Made by a program: the position numbers and the translations under genes. A model generated the notes under the pieces. The model was given only the letters and a program-made list of their open reading frames with translations, was not told the origin of the DNA and did not search any database. From Acidimicrobiales bacterium (GTDB taxonomy: Bacteria; Actinomycetota; Acidimicrobiia; Acidimicrobiales; Aldehydirespiratoraceae), in the NCBI GenBank assembly GCA_029247365.1, contig JAQWLJ010000033.1, positions 62,001-126,000 on the forward strand: a DNA stretch of 64,000 nt. The letters are read 5' to 3'. Shown here piece after piece: positions 36,986 through 46,015 of the stretch (positions are counted from its first letter, which is position 1; the number at the start of each line of letters is the position of its first letter).

Positions 36986-37677
36986 GAGCGCCAACTGGCG
37001 CCCGCACCCCCATCCGCCGGATTGGGGCGACTGCGCTAATTACGCTGTGGGGGTTGATCATCGCGTTCGCAGTCCATTCCTCACCGGAAGCTGGGGCGAG
37101 GTTAGGCAGCGCCGTTGACCAGATTGAGACCGTCGGTATCGGTAAGTACCTGCTGATTTCGATCCTCGTGCTGTGTGCTTCGGTATTCCCGTCGCTCGTT
37201 CGGCGACGAGGTCAGGCAGCGATAGCACCCCTCGCCATTGCCGCTCTAGCGGCCGCCAGTTTTCTGGGCGTGTCTCGGTCGGGCTACGACAACAGCCGGG
37301 TGGCCTACCCGACATCGACTCAAGGACCTTCGCCCCTCATCGAACTCGCTACCAGTAGCCCGAACGGCACTATCGCTACCCAGTGGGCCACGTTCATTGC
37401 GGCAGAGGAAATCATCGGCGGAGACGAAGTCGTCATGCCAGCCGGAACTGCCGACGTCGCAGGAGCTTTCGAGATTTACTTCACCGCCATGTCCGGCGCC
37501 TCCGTAGTAGAGCAGACGTACGAATTCAACATCAGTCCAAGCAACCCTGCGGTCTCGGGCACGCCAGTGCTTGATCAAGACATCAACGCCGATTGGCGGC
37601 TGACGATCCTCGGCGAAACAGAACGCTACGTCGTGTTCGAAGCACCCGGCAGGATCTTCCTGGTGGCCACACCATGA
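36982..37677 (+). CDS. hypothetical membrane protein
   Basis: GTG start overlapping previous stop; N-terminal hydrophobic helices then soluble domain; no recognised family. Confidence 0.65.
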   Translation: MRAPTGARTPIRRIGATALITLWGLIIAFAVHSSPEAGARLGSAVDQIETVGIGKYLLISILVLCASVFPSLVRRRGQAAIAPLAIAALAAASFLGVSRSGYDNSRVAYPTSTQGPSPLIELATSSPNGTIATQWATFIAAEEIIGGDEVVMPAGTADVAGAFEIYFTAMSGASVVEQTYEFNISPSNPAVSGTPVLDQDINADWRLTILGETERYVVFEAPGRIFLVATP

Positions 37678-39095
37678 TTCCCGAACTCGTGCTCGTAACC
37701 GCCTGGTCTGTCACCGGCTGGAGCGCCGTATCTTTGGCCGGACTCAACCGTGATCACCGGGTTATCGCAATCCTTATTGCGCCTCTCATAGGCCTAGCCA
37801 TCACAACCGTCACTGGCGGACTCACCTTGGCGATCGGCGTTGACGGCCAAGTCGAAGTTATTGCCGCAGTAGTAATAGCAGTCTCTGTCGCAGCCGCCTT
37901 TCGCACTCCGCCTGGACGTAGAATTGACTGCACCCTGGGCGTGGCTGCGTCGATGGGCATAGCCGGGACAGTCGCGGCCGCAGTCCGCCTCATTGCATCG
38001 CCAATTCTCACGTTTGACTCATACAAGTTCATAAAACTCGGCCGAACGTTAGAGTCCAACGATCTCCCGATTTCCAGTGCTTCGTTGGCGGATTACCCCA
38101 TTGTGGGTCTCGAGATCCAAGCATTCGGACGAGCACTTGGTGCCGAGTTCGTAATCGCTGCACCAGCCACCGCTGGGCTGCTGGGAATAGTGGGCGCTGG
38201 AAGCTTTATCGTTCAAGCGGTTAACGGCCGTGTTCAGCTGAGTGCAACCAGCATCGCAGCTACTCTCGTCTCAGGGACTGTCCTGGCCCTGAGCTCGTAC
38301 ATGCTCCGTCTTCAGTTCAGCCTGCTGAACTCTCACTTGGTTGTGGCGGGACTCCTGTCGGTGGGGGCAGCAGCCGCTCTGGCAACGGCAAACACCGAAT
38401 CCCATCGTCATATGGTGCCTGTCTCAGCAATGGCACTCTCAGCGCTGGCAATGACGCGTGCCGAAGGCCCTCTCGTCGTAGCTCTCGTAATGATCGCCCT
38501 CGTCGCTGACCAAGAGCTCCCGCGTCGCACTTGGCGGCAACTCGGCACGATGGGGGTGCTACCAGCTGCCGTCTGGTACTGGCGCCTTGCGACGGCTGGC
38601 GCCAGCGGCGACATCTTGTCGCCAACCCGATCGGCGTTCATGATCGGGGTCCTTGCGGCGCCCGTTGCCGTGCTGGCGATTCCCCAACTCGACTTCATCC
38701 GGAGATGGCTCGTACCGATCGCATTTGGCGCTCTCACGTGCGCCATCTCCGGCCTCGCTGTTGCAGAACCTGAAGGCTTTGGAACAAGCGCTGCCACAAC
38801 CGCTGGAAACCTGCTGACAACGGGAAGCTGGGGGGCGGTCTGGTGGCTGCTGGTTCCGGCAATAGCGATGGGGATTATGACCGGGCCGACTCTGGAACGT
38901 GAAGACTCCTGGTTACTTATTCTGCTCGGATTTGGTGGACTAGTGATGATCCTTGGTGGTATCCGAGATTTCCCATTCCGAGCGGGATTCGGCGACTCCG
39001 GAAATCGAATGATGATCCACATCGTTCCGCTCGCGTTTCTATTCGTGATCGTCAAGACGCTCGTAGCTTCGCGGCGCCGCAGCATCCCAATCTGA
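37674..39095 (+). CDS. multi-pass membrane protein (possible GT-C or polymerase-like)
   Basis: MIPELVLVTAWSVTGWSAVSLAGL...; 10+ hydrophobic segments, overlaps preceding gene; function not assignable from sequence. Confidence 0.65.
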   Translation: MIPELVLVTAWSVTGWSAVSLAGLNRDHRVIAILIAPLIGLAITTVTGGLTLAIGVDGQVEVIAAVVIAVSVAAAFRTPPGRRIDCTLGVAASMGIAGTVAAAVRLIASPILTFDSYKFIKLGRTLESNDLPISSASLADYPIVGLEIQAFGRALGAEFVIAAPATAGLLGIVGAGSFIVQAVNGRVQLSATSIAATLVSGTVLALSSYMLRLQFSLLNSHLVVAGLLSVGAAAALATANTESHRHMVPVSAMALSALAMTRAEGPLVVALVMIALVADQELPRRTWRQLGTMGVLPAAVWYWRLATAGASGDILSPTRSAFMIGVLAAPVAVLAIPQLDFIRRWLVPIAFGALTCAISGLAVAEPEGFGTSAATTAGNLLTTGSWGAVWWLLVPAIAMGIMTGPTLEREDSWLLILLGFGGLVMILGGIRDFPFRAGFGDSGNRMMIHIVPLAFLFVIVKTLVASRRRSIPI

Positions 39096-39103
39096 GCGCA
39101 CAA

Positions 39104-40435
39104 TCATGCACTGACGAGGGCCTCAACCTCCTTGACGATACAGCTGACCGCAAGTTCCCTTTTCAGATGCGCCGCCCACGCCCGCGTTGCGGCGACATCG
39201 TCAGCGCGCCAACTGCCGGCGAGTTCCGCTGCCCTGAGAAAGCCCTCAGCGACCGAGGCCGAATCAGGCTCGGCGAACACGGCCCCCGGATGTCCGTCCA
39301 ACACCTGACGGGCGCCACCGCCCTCGCCCTGGATGCAGAGCACTGGTACGCCGATCGCTGCGGCCTCGAAGACCTTGCCGCTGGTGACAAACGCTCCACC
39401 CGGCGCAGGCACGACCACAACCCGAGTCTTCGCATAGAAGCTTGCAACCGCACGCTTCTCGATCGGACCGTGATAGCGGAACCCCTCGCTCTCCGACGGC
39501 AGCTCACGTTGAAGAACAGCAGCGCTGCGACCGAAGTAGCCGAGGTGGCCAGCAAAGTCGAACGTCGCATCTCCGAGGTCGGGGCGAGCTGCCCGCCAAC
39601 CGTCGAACATCGCAGCCAACGGCCACTGAGCGTTCAAGGTCCCAATCAGGCCAAATGAGATCGCACCCTCAGCGCACGCGTTGGATGGAATCGAGTTTCT
39701 GTCGAAGCCATTGCTGGCAACGTGCTGGCGCTCAGCCACCCTCGGGTATCGCTCGGCATACGCATCGGCCAGCGCCTGGTTAACGTGGAAAGCAGCGGCC
39801 GCTTCCTCAATGATCTCCGCCTCCAGTCGACGAGTCGGCATGCTGAGTACCTCGTCACCCGAGAACACGTCAATCGTCCATGGATCTCGATAGTCCAGCG
39901 AAAACGAAACGCCGAGATCGGCGCTGAGTCGGCGCGCCGCCTCGAACGCGGCATACGGATTTCCAGTGGCAAGAACATGATCCACAGGTGTACGCCGGTG
40001 GAGTTCCTGCCCCTCCGCAACAACGGGCTCAATCCAGCGGAGGTACCTCTCGTCTACGCCGGCCAATCGACCACCACCCGGAAGTCGACTGCGCATTCGA
40101 TCGACCCGCCGAGCCAGTCGACGGTCGAGGAGATTCCACAAAAGCGGGACGTTGGCGCGGATTCTCCCGATTGCGTCGATGGGAACGACGGCCGACGGCC
40201 GACGGGTCGTGAAAGGCACCCGTCGGATCTCGACACCGTCGGGCACTTCAGCGAGCAACGACAGATCGACCGACCCAACCTCTTCTTCAAGAAAGCGCTC
40301 GTCGACCGTGACGACGGCAACCTCCCACCCAGCATCAACGAACGCTCGACTAATTGCGAGGGCGCGGTGCACGCCCGAGGCCCGGGAGGGCGGATACCAG
40401 AATGCAAGGAAGAGCAGCCGCCGCGGGCGGCTCAT
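39104..40435 (-). CDS. glycosyltransferase (GT-B family)
   Basis: LFLAFWYPPSRASGVHRALAISRAFVDAGWEV; DYRDPW; VFEAAAIGVPVLCIQGEGGGAR. Confidence 0.8.
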   Translation of the reverse strand: MSRPRRLLFLAFWYPPSRASGVHRALAISRAFVDAGWEVAVVTVDERFLEEEVGSVDLSLLAEVPDGVEIRRVPFTTRRPSAVVPIDAIGRIRANVPLLWNLLDRRLARRVDRMRSRLPGGGRLAGVDERYLRWIEPVVAEGQELHRRTPVDHVLATGNPYAAFEAARRLSADLGVSFSLDYRDPWTIDVFSGDEVLSMPTRRLEAEIIEEAAAAFHVNQALADAYAERYPRVAERQHVASNGFDRNSIPSNACAEGAISFGLIGTLNAQWPLAAMFDGWRAARPDLGDATFDFAGHLGYFGRSAAVLQRELPSESEGFRYHGPIEKRAVASFYAKTRVVVVPAPGGAFVTSGKVFEAAAIGVPVLCIQGEGGGARQVLDGHPGAVFAEPDSASVAEGFLRAAELAGSWRADDVAATRAWAAHLKRELAVSCIVKEVEALVSA

Positions 40436-41214
40436 CGATCGGCGATCGTTCGGTCGAGTTGAGCGGTTTCGGTCCCCTCGGCCTGGAACTTCAGATACGC
40501 CTCGGAGACTTCGTCGATATCGCCCTGCATCCGCACATGGCCTTGATGAAGCCACACTCCCTCAGTCGCCATCTCTGAGACAAGCGCGGTCGAGTGGGAG
40601 ACGACGATGATCGTTCGCGCTGCGCTGCACATCTCTTGCACCCGATTGACCGCCCGCTCCTTGAACGCAGCGTCACCAGCGCTAAGCGCTTCGTCGATCA
40701 GAAGGATGTCAGGATCGACGTGAGTCGCTACGGCGAACGCGAGACGGCCGAACATGCCCGACGAATACGTGGTGGTCGGCATCTCGATGAAGCCACCAAT
40801 ATCGGCGAAATCGATGATCGACTCGGCCTTGTCCTTGACCTCCTCAAGCGTCATTCCCGCAGCCAAGCCGCCAAGAATGACGTTCTCTCGGCCGGACAGC
40901 TTCCGATTGAAGCCAAGGCCGGGAGCGAGTAGGTGAGGCCGACCCCACAGGTCAATGCGTCCCGCCGAAGGCTTCAGTGCCCCGATGATCGTCTTCATCA
41001 GGGTCGACTTACCGGCGCCGTTACCACCCAACAGTGCGACCGCCTTGCCGGCACCCACACTGAAGTTCACGTTGTCCAGGGCCTGGATCTCGCGCTTCTT
41101 GGTTCGGCGGGACCACGGGAACGGTCGTTCATCGCGGGGTACCTCGACCACTGCGGAGTACGCAAGCGACAAGTTCTCAATCCGCATCGCATCAGTTCCG
41201 GACTGCAAACTCAT
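40432..41214 (-). CDS. polysaccharide ABC transporter ATP-binding protein (Wzt-like)
   Basis: VALLGGNGAGKSTLMKTIIGALKPSAGRI, YSSGMFGRLAFAVATHVDPDILLIDEALSAGD. Confidence 0.93.
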   Translation of the reverse strand: MSLQSGTDAMRIENLSLAYSAVVEVPRDERPFPWSRRTKKREIQALDNVNFSVGAGKAVALLGGNGAGKSTLMKTIIGALKPSAGRIDLWGRPHLLAPGLGFNRKLSGRENVILGGLAAGMTLEEVKDKAESIIDFADIGGFIEMPTTTYSSGMFGRLAFAVATHVDPDILLIDEALSAGDAAFKERAVNRVQEMCSAARTIIVVSHSTALVSEMATEGVWLHQGHVRMQGDIDEVSEAYLKFQAEGTETAQLDRTIADR

Positions 41215-42058
41215 CCTCCCGTGAAGCGAACGTAATGAAACCGACCACGATCACGACGAACGCGAACAGTGTGAACCACAACAGCGAGCCCAGCATCGAC
41301 GGCCCATCCGGGTCGAGTGTTCCACCGAACGCGACCGTCCACGCCGTGTATGCGGGGTACATCGGGTTCAGCTGCGCAAACTCGGCGTTGTCGAGCACAC
41401 GGGTGTACTCCCAGATGACCGGCGACAGATACAGCCACAGCCGCAGGCCGTGGGGCAGGAGTCGGGAGATGTCTCGGAAGTAGACATTCAGCACCGCCAT
41501 GACCAACGCGATCCCGAACCCGACCAGCATGGTCAGGACCGTAAGATAGGGGATCCAGAGCATCTCGATGTGCAGGCCTCGGCCGGCGAGGACGTGCAGC
41601 GGCACATACGCCAGCAACGAGCGGAAGAATAGGTTGGCGGCGGTGATGGCCGAGGCCATCGGCAGCACCATGCGAGGAATCGACGACTGGGTGAGGATGC
41701 CTCCGGCACCGCTCTGGATCGCGCTGGCGCTGGTCGTGACGATCGTGGAGAAGAACAGCCAGGCGTAAAGGTTGCCCACGATCAGAGCGAGCCGTTCGGT
41801 GTCGTCGAAGCCACCACCGCCGATGATGCCGACGAACACGAAGTAGATCAGACCGAACAGGAACGGATTGATGACGTGCCAGACCCGGCCGAAGAACGTG
41901 TCGAAGTTCCGGGCCTTGACGTCGGCCCTGGACCAGTAGAGCGCGAACGTGCGGTAGCGCCACGCGTTAGCGAGGTAGTTCCGCATCGGCGGGAGACCCG
42001 TCCGGGTCGACCGACGGGTGTAGAGGGCGGGAGCCTCCGTCTCAGCTGAGCTTTCCAC
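41192..42058 (-). CDS. polysaccharide ABC transporter permease (Wzm-like)
   Basis: ABC-2 type protein; AWRYRTFALYWSRADVKARNFDTFFGRVWHVINPFLFGLIYFVFV. Confidence 0.9.
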   Translation of the reverse strand: MESSAETEAPALYTRRSTRTGLPPMRNYLANAWRYRTFALYWSRADVKARNFDTFFGRVWHVINPFLFGLIYFVFVGIIGGGGFDDTERLALIVGNLYAWLFFSTIVTTSASAIQSGAGGILTQSSIPRMVLPMASAITAANLFFRSLLAYVPLHVLAGRGLHIEMLWIPYLTVLTMLVGFGIALVMAVLNVYFRDISRLLPHGLRLWLYLSPVIWEYTRVLDNAEFAQLNPMYPAYTAWTVAFGGTLDPDGPSMLGSLLWFTLFAFVVIVVGFITFASREDEFAVRN

Positions 42059-42433
42059 TTCTTCTCCAGACTCCGAGCGATCAGCTTATCGGTTGGGGCC
42101 GACCCCTCTTGTGCACCAGTGGAGACTCGCTAGTCTGCACCAATCGAGCCGATACCTGACTCTTCATATCCTCCCCGGGAGCCCGGGAGCTGGGTCCCCG
42201 AGCAGCCCTGGATTCTGATTCTTGGCGGTTGCTCTTCTCGAGGGTTGCGCTGGAGCCAGCGAGTCGAGCGGGGGGCGCAACGCAGCGGCTTGACATGTCG
42301 CTGGATCGCCGGGGTCGAGGATGAAATCCCCGGGGAACACCCGGCGCAGGGCGCATCAATCCTCAAACCGGACCCGAAGGCAGAAGCTGCCCGGCCGATC
42401 CGCCGGTTCAGCTCAGGCGTCCGCCACCGATCC

Positions 42434-42649
42434 GTGTCCACTTCGAGATTGATCGGACGACTGGCTCGGCTCGGGACCGCAATAAGGCAGTGGCGCCACT
42501 GGCGGCCGATGCTCACGGAAGTTCCCGCGCAACGACGCCCGGTGGCGGTCGTGTGGTTCGACGACGACTTCCTCACGACGGCTTGGCATCTGCGCCGACT
42601 CTGGCCCTCCACGCCGGTCGTTCGCGAGTACGAGGACACTGAGTCGTGA
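42434..42649 (+). CDS. short hypothetical ORF, possibly a truncated gene
   Basis: VSTSRLIGRLARLGTAIRQWRHWRPMLTEVPAQRRPVAVVWFDDDFLTTAWHLRRLWPSTPVVREYEDTES; stop overlaps next gene's GTG. Confidence 0.35.
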   Translation: MSTSRLIGRLARLGTAIRQWRHWRPMLTEVPAQRRPVAVVWFDDDFLTTAWHLRRLWPSTPVVREYEDTES

Positions 42650-43827
42650 GAATCGACGTAGTGACGCCCTGGTACCCAGACCATGCCTCTGTCTTCCTGG
42701 GAGTATTCGTCCAGCAGCAGGTGACCGCCCTACGCAGCAAGGGCCACAACGTAAACGTGGAGGTAGCCCAGATCTTCCCGGGCCCGCCAGGCCCGATACC
42801 GCCTGCGGTCTACGAAGCGATGCACCGACACGCTGCGCAGGACGTGGACGCCGTGTACCCGACCGTCGATGGCGCAACCTGGATTCCATGCCCCGTTCCA
42901 GCCCGATCAGGATTCGCAGGTCGAGCCGACGCGTTCGCGACCGGCATCGCTGCGAAGCGGCGCTTTCTCCCCACTGAAGGCGAGATCACACATGCCCATC
43001 TCGGCGTCCCGACCGCCGCAGCCGTCCTGGAACTGGGGGATCACCCCGTGGTCGTGACAGAGCATCAATCGACTCTGGATTTCGTGCTTGACGAACCACC
43101 GGCGCGCGACCGGTACCGGGAGGCGATCGAACAAGCGGCTGGCTTCTACGTCGTGGCCGGACACCTGAGAGATCGACTCATCGCCGCGTTCGGGCCCGAG
43201 GTCACCGATCGCATCGACGTGATACCCAATATCGTCGACCTTACAGACATCGCCTTCCGAGAACGCGACCACGAACGACTCGACCGGTGGATCTATGTGG
43301 GGGCCATCGCCGCCCACAAAGGGACGAAACTCCTCATCGAGGCGTTCCTCCACCATCGGGCAAACCACAACCCTCATGCGACACTCACGATCGTCGGAGA
43401 CGGAGCCGAGGGGCGGTGGTTGTGGAACCGAGCCACCGAAGCTGGAGCCGGTGATGCCATCCGACTCCTCGGTCCGCTCCCCCATCACGAGATCGGCCCG
43501 CACCTGAGCGACGCCGACCTGATGGTGCACCTCAGTCCAGCCGAGACGTTCGGAATCGCCAGCCTCGAGGGACTCGGTGCCGGACTCCCGGTGATCTCGT
43601 TGCGAAATGGTGGTGCCGAACACACCTGGGGTTCCATCGAGTCGATCGCAGGCGTTCTTCTCGACGTCGGGTCCGACGCGCCTGCGGTGTCCGACTCAGT
43701 CGCCGAACTCGCCGACGCCCCTCAGCGACTCGACCTGGCGTCGGCCCGACGCTACGTCGAAGTCACCTACTCAGCGTCTGCGGTGGCCGATCGCCTGCTG
43801 GCCGCGTACACGAAGGCGATATCATGA
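42646..43827 (+). CDS. glycosyltransferase family 4
   Basis: RIDVVTPWYPDHASVFLGVFVQQQVTAL, VGAIAAHKGTKLLIEAF, SPAETFGIASLEGLGAGLPVIS. Confidence 0.9.
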   Translation: MRIDVVTPWYPDHASVFLGVFVQQQVTALRSKGHNVNVEVAQIFPGPPGPIPPAVYEAMHRHAAQDVDAVYPTVDGATWIPCPVPARSGFAGRADAFATGIAAKRRFLPTEGEITHAHLGVPTAAAVLELGDHPVVVTEHQSTLDFVLDEPPARDRYREAIEQAAGFYVVAGHLRDRLIAAFGPEVTDRIDVIPNIVDLTDIAFRERDHERLDRWIYVGAIAAHKGTKLLIEAFLHHRANHNPHATLTIVGDGAEGRWLWNRATEAGAGDAIRLLGPLPHHEIGPHLSDADLMVHLSPAETFGIASLEGLGAGLPVISLRNGGAEHTWGSIESIAGVLLDVGSDAPAVSDSVAELADAPQRLDLASARRYVEVTYSASAVADRLLAAYTKAIS

Positions 43828-44297
43828 TCGTCGGCGTTATGACCCAACCGTTGAGGGTCAAGTACGCCGTGGCCCACTTGAGCGATCGGCCGGTTTCGGC
43901 TCGGCTCATCACCGTGCAGGCCGCAAAGGTGAGCCAATCCGAACTGGGCGACTCAATCGAGCTTGTCCACGTCGACGCACCATCGACGACATCGGTGACC
44001 AACCGACTCGTGCGAGGATCGGCTACTCGACGAGTCCTTGGCTGGACGAGATCAGGCTCGCACGTGGGACGCCGGCTGGAGCGGTTGATCCGCCGGACCC
44101 TATGGCGAGTTCGGCAGGCCGCACCACCCTCGACGCCTGACGCGTATACACCTGCGCCGGCAGTCGTCGCAGCGATCCGATCAACTCTCGAGGACCACGA
44201 CGTGACCGAGATCATCTGCTTCGATGTGTTCGACCTCGTCACCGTCGAGCATGCGCTCGCAAACCACGGCGACCCGCCGCCGGTTCGGGTTCGCTGA
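43824..44297 (+). CDS. hypothetical protein in glycosyltransferase operon
   Basis: 157-aa ORF overlapping the preceding stop codon; no recognised motif. Confidence 0.5.
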   Translation: MIVGVMTQPLRVKYAVAHLSDRPVSARLITVQAAKVSQSELGDSIELVHVDAPSTTSVTNRLVRGSATRRVLGWTRSGSHVGRRLERLIRRTLWRVRQAAPPSTPDAYTPAPAVVAAIRSTLEDHDVTEIICFDVFDLVTVEHALANHGDPPPVRVR

Positions 44298-44302
44298 CTA
44301 GG

Positions 44303-46015
44303 GTGCAAGAAGTGAACCCCACCCCGAACGAACGGCTACTGGTGGCCGCAATGGCGGGTGGCGACCCTGGGATCAAGGCACTGTCCGCCGGGCGAGAGGT
44401 CGACTTCGTCGAGCGCGTCCCCCACGAGGTCGGCCTGACGATCCGTCATGAGAAGTGGGTCGATGGCGTGTGTCGGTCGGAACGATCCGTTCGCCATCAG
44501 GTCGCCGATCCTGCTCTGTTCACCGCAGCCGCCATCCGACTCGTCGACGAGACCGCACCGACGACGATGCGGTCGCTCCCGTGCCTCATCCACCAACCCG
44601 AAGCAGCCCCAACCCTTGTCGAGACACTCGTCGGCGCCCTCGCGTCAAGGGTCGTATTGGTCTTCGAGGACACGCCCTACAACGGCAGCATCCTGCGCCT
44701 CGAGAACCTCGCCGATCGCTGCTTCGTTCCCGATCAGACTGCTGCCCACCGATGGTCGGGACAGCACGTCGTGACCGCCGACATCGCGCGGATCGATGAG
44801 CCGGAGCCGCTTGCAGTCCTAATGGCAGGGGATGCAGCCGCAGACCCCCCGGCCACCCCCGAGGCCCACCGTGTGCTCATCGTGAGCTACTTCGGCCCCC
44901 CTTCGACTCTGGTTTCGGTGCAGCGACTGAGCTACTGGCATGAGCACCTTGCTCCCCTCGCCGCAGAGCAGGGCACAAACCTCCACGTCGAGTGGCTCAC
45001 TGCCACCGCTGCAGGCCGGCATCACGACCGCGTGCGCACGGTGATGGACCGGTCCGACAATCTCACCGATAGCCGGCGAGCACAGCTCGCCGAGATGCAC
45101 TCGATGAAGCTGCCGACCATTGGCGTCTCTTGGCTCGACGCCGCCGCCGCCGAACTCGACCGGTGGACTGACCCGTTCGACACGGTCATCATCTCGGTAG
45201 GCCCGTTCGGGTACGTCGACCTCGGGCTAGCGGTCAAGGAGCGGTGGGATGCCCGGGTCATCATCGACTTCCGCGATCCGTACGGCGGCGACGCGCGGAT
45301 GGGATTCACGCTCGAGCGCCGTACCTGGGCTAACACCCACGAGCGCGCCGCGATCGAGGCAGCCGACGCGATCGTGTCGGTGAACGACCGATGCCTCGAC
45401 GTGATCGGCCGAGGGATCGACATCGAGCGCCGGATCGTCAACAATGGCTTTGACGATGTATCGATCGACGAGGCTCGCGAGGGGTTCGTGAACGAACGCA
45501 ACGACGGGCTTATCCGACTTGCCTACTGCGGAACGATCTTCCGCCACCTCCCGCTCGACGATGTGCTCGACGCGTTGCACGCCACCCGACACCGGCTCCT
45601 ACATGCCGGGCGAGACCAGTCGCTGTCACAGGCCCTCGCGCACACCGTCGTCGGGCGGGGTCTAGGGTTCATCACCGACGGTGTCGAGCTCAACCGCATC
45701 CTCCTAGGCTGCGATGCAGGCATCATTCGGGTCGGCGGCGAAGCCACCACCGCAACCACCAAGGTGTTCGACTACATCGGCTGCGACCTCGACATCATCG
45801 TCGTCACCGATGGCGCACCTCGAAGTGGTGCTCTCCACCAGATGACGGACGGCCTCGAGGGAGTCTTCTGGGTTCGCAACGACCCTGACGAACTCGCCGA
45901 GTTTTTCGCCACCTACGTTCCCACGCAGGCCCCCCGACCCGAACGGGTGTCGTTCAGTCGTCGGGCGCAAACGCAGAACCTGCTCGACCTCATCCTCACG
46001 GACAGGAGCCGATGA
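44303..46015 (+). CDS. two-part glycosyltransferase-like protein
   Basis: C-terminal ~380 aa GT-B-like (VLIVSYFGPPSTLVSVQRLSYWHEHL, IDFRDPYGG, TTKVFDYIGCDLDIIVV); N-terminal ~190 aa of unknown type. Confidence 0.7.
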   Translation: MQEVNPTPNERLLVAAMAGGDPGIKALSAGREVDFVERVPHEVGLTIRHEKWVDGVCRSERSVRHQVADPALFTAAAIRLVDETAPTTMRSLPCLIHQPEAAPTLVETLVGALASRVVLVFEDTPYNGSILRLENLADRCFVPDQTAAHRWSGQHVVTADIARIDEPEPLAVLMAGDAAADPPATPEAHRVLIVSYFGPPSTLVSVQRLSYWHEHLAPLAAEQGTNLHVEWLTATAAGRHHDRVRTVMDRSDNLTDSRRAQLAEMHSMKLPTIGVSWLDAAAAELDRWTDPFDTVIISVGPFGYVDLGLAVKERWDARVIIDFRDPYGGDARMGFTLERRTWANTHERAAIEAADAIVSVNDRCLDVIGRGIDIERRIVNNGFDDVSIDEAREGFVNERNDGLIRLAYCGTIFRHLPLDDVLDALHATRHRLLHAGRDQSLSQALAHTVVGRGLGFITDGVELNRILLGCDAGIIRVGGEATTATTKVFDYIGCDLDIIVVTDGAPRSGALHQMTDGLEGVFWVRNDPDELAEFFATYVPTQAPRPERVSFSRRAQTQNLLDLILTDRSR

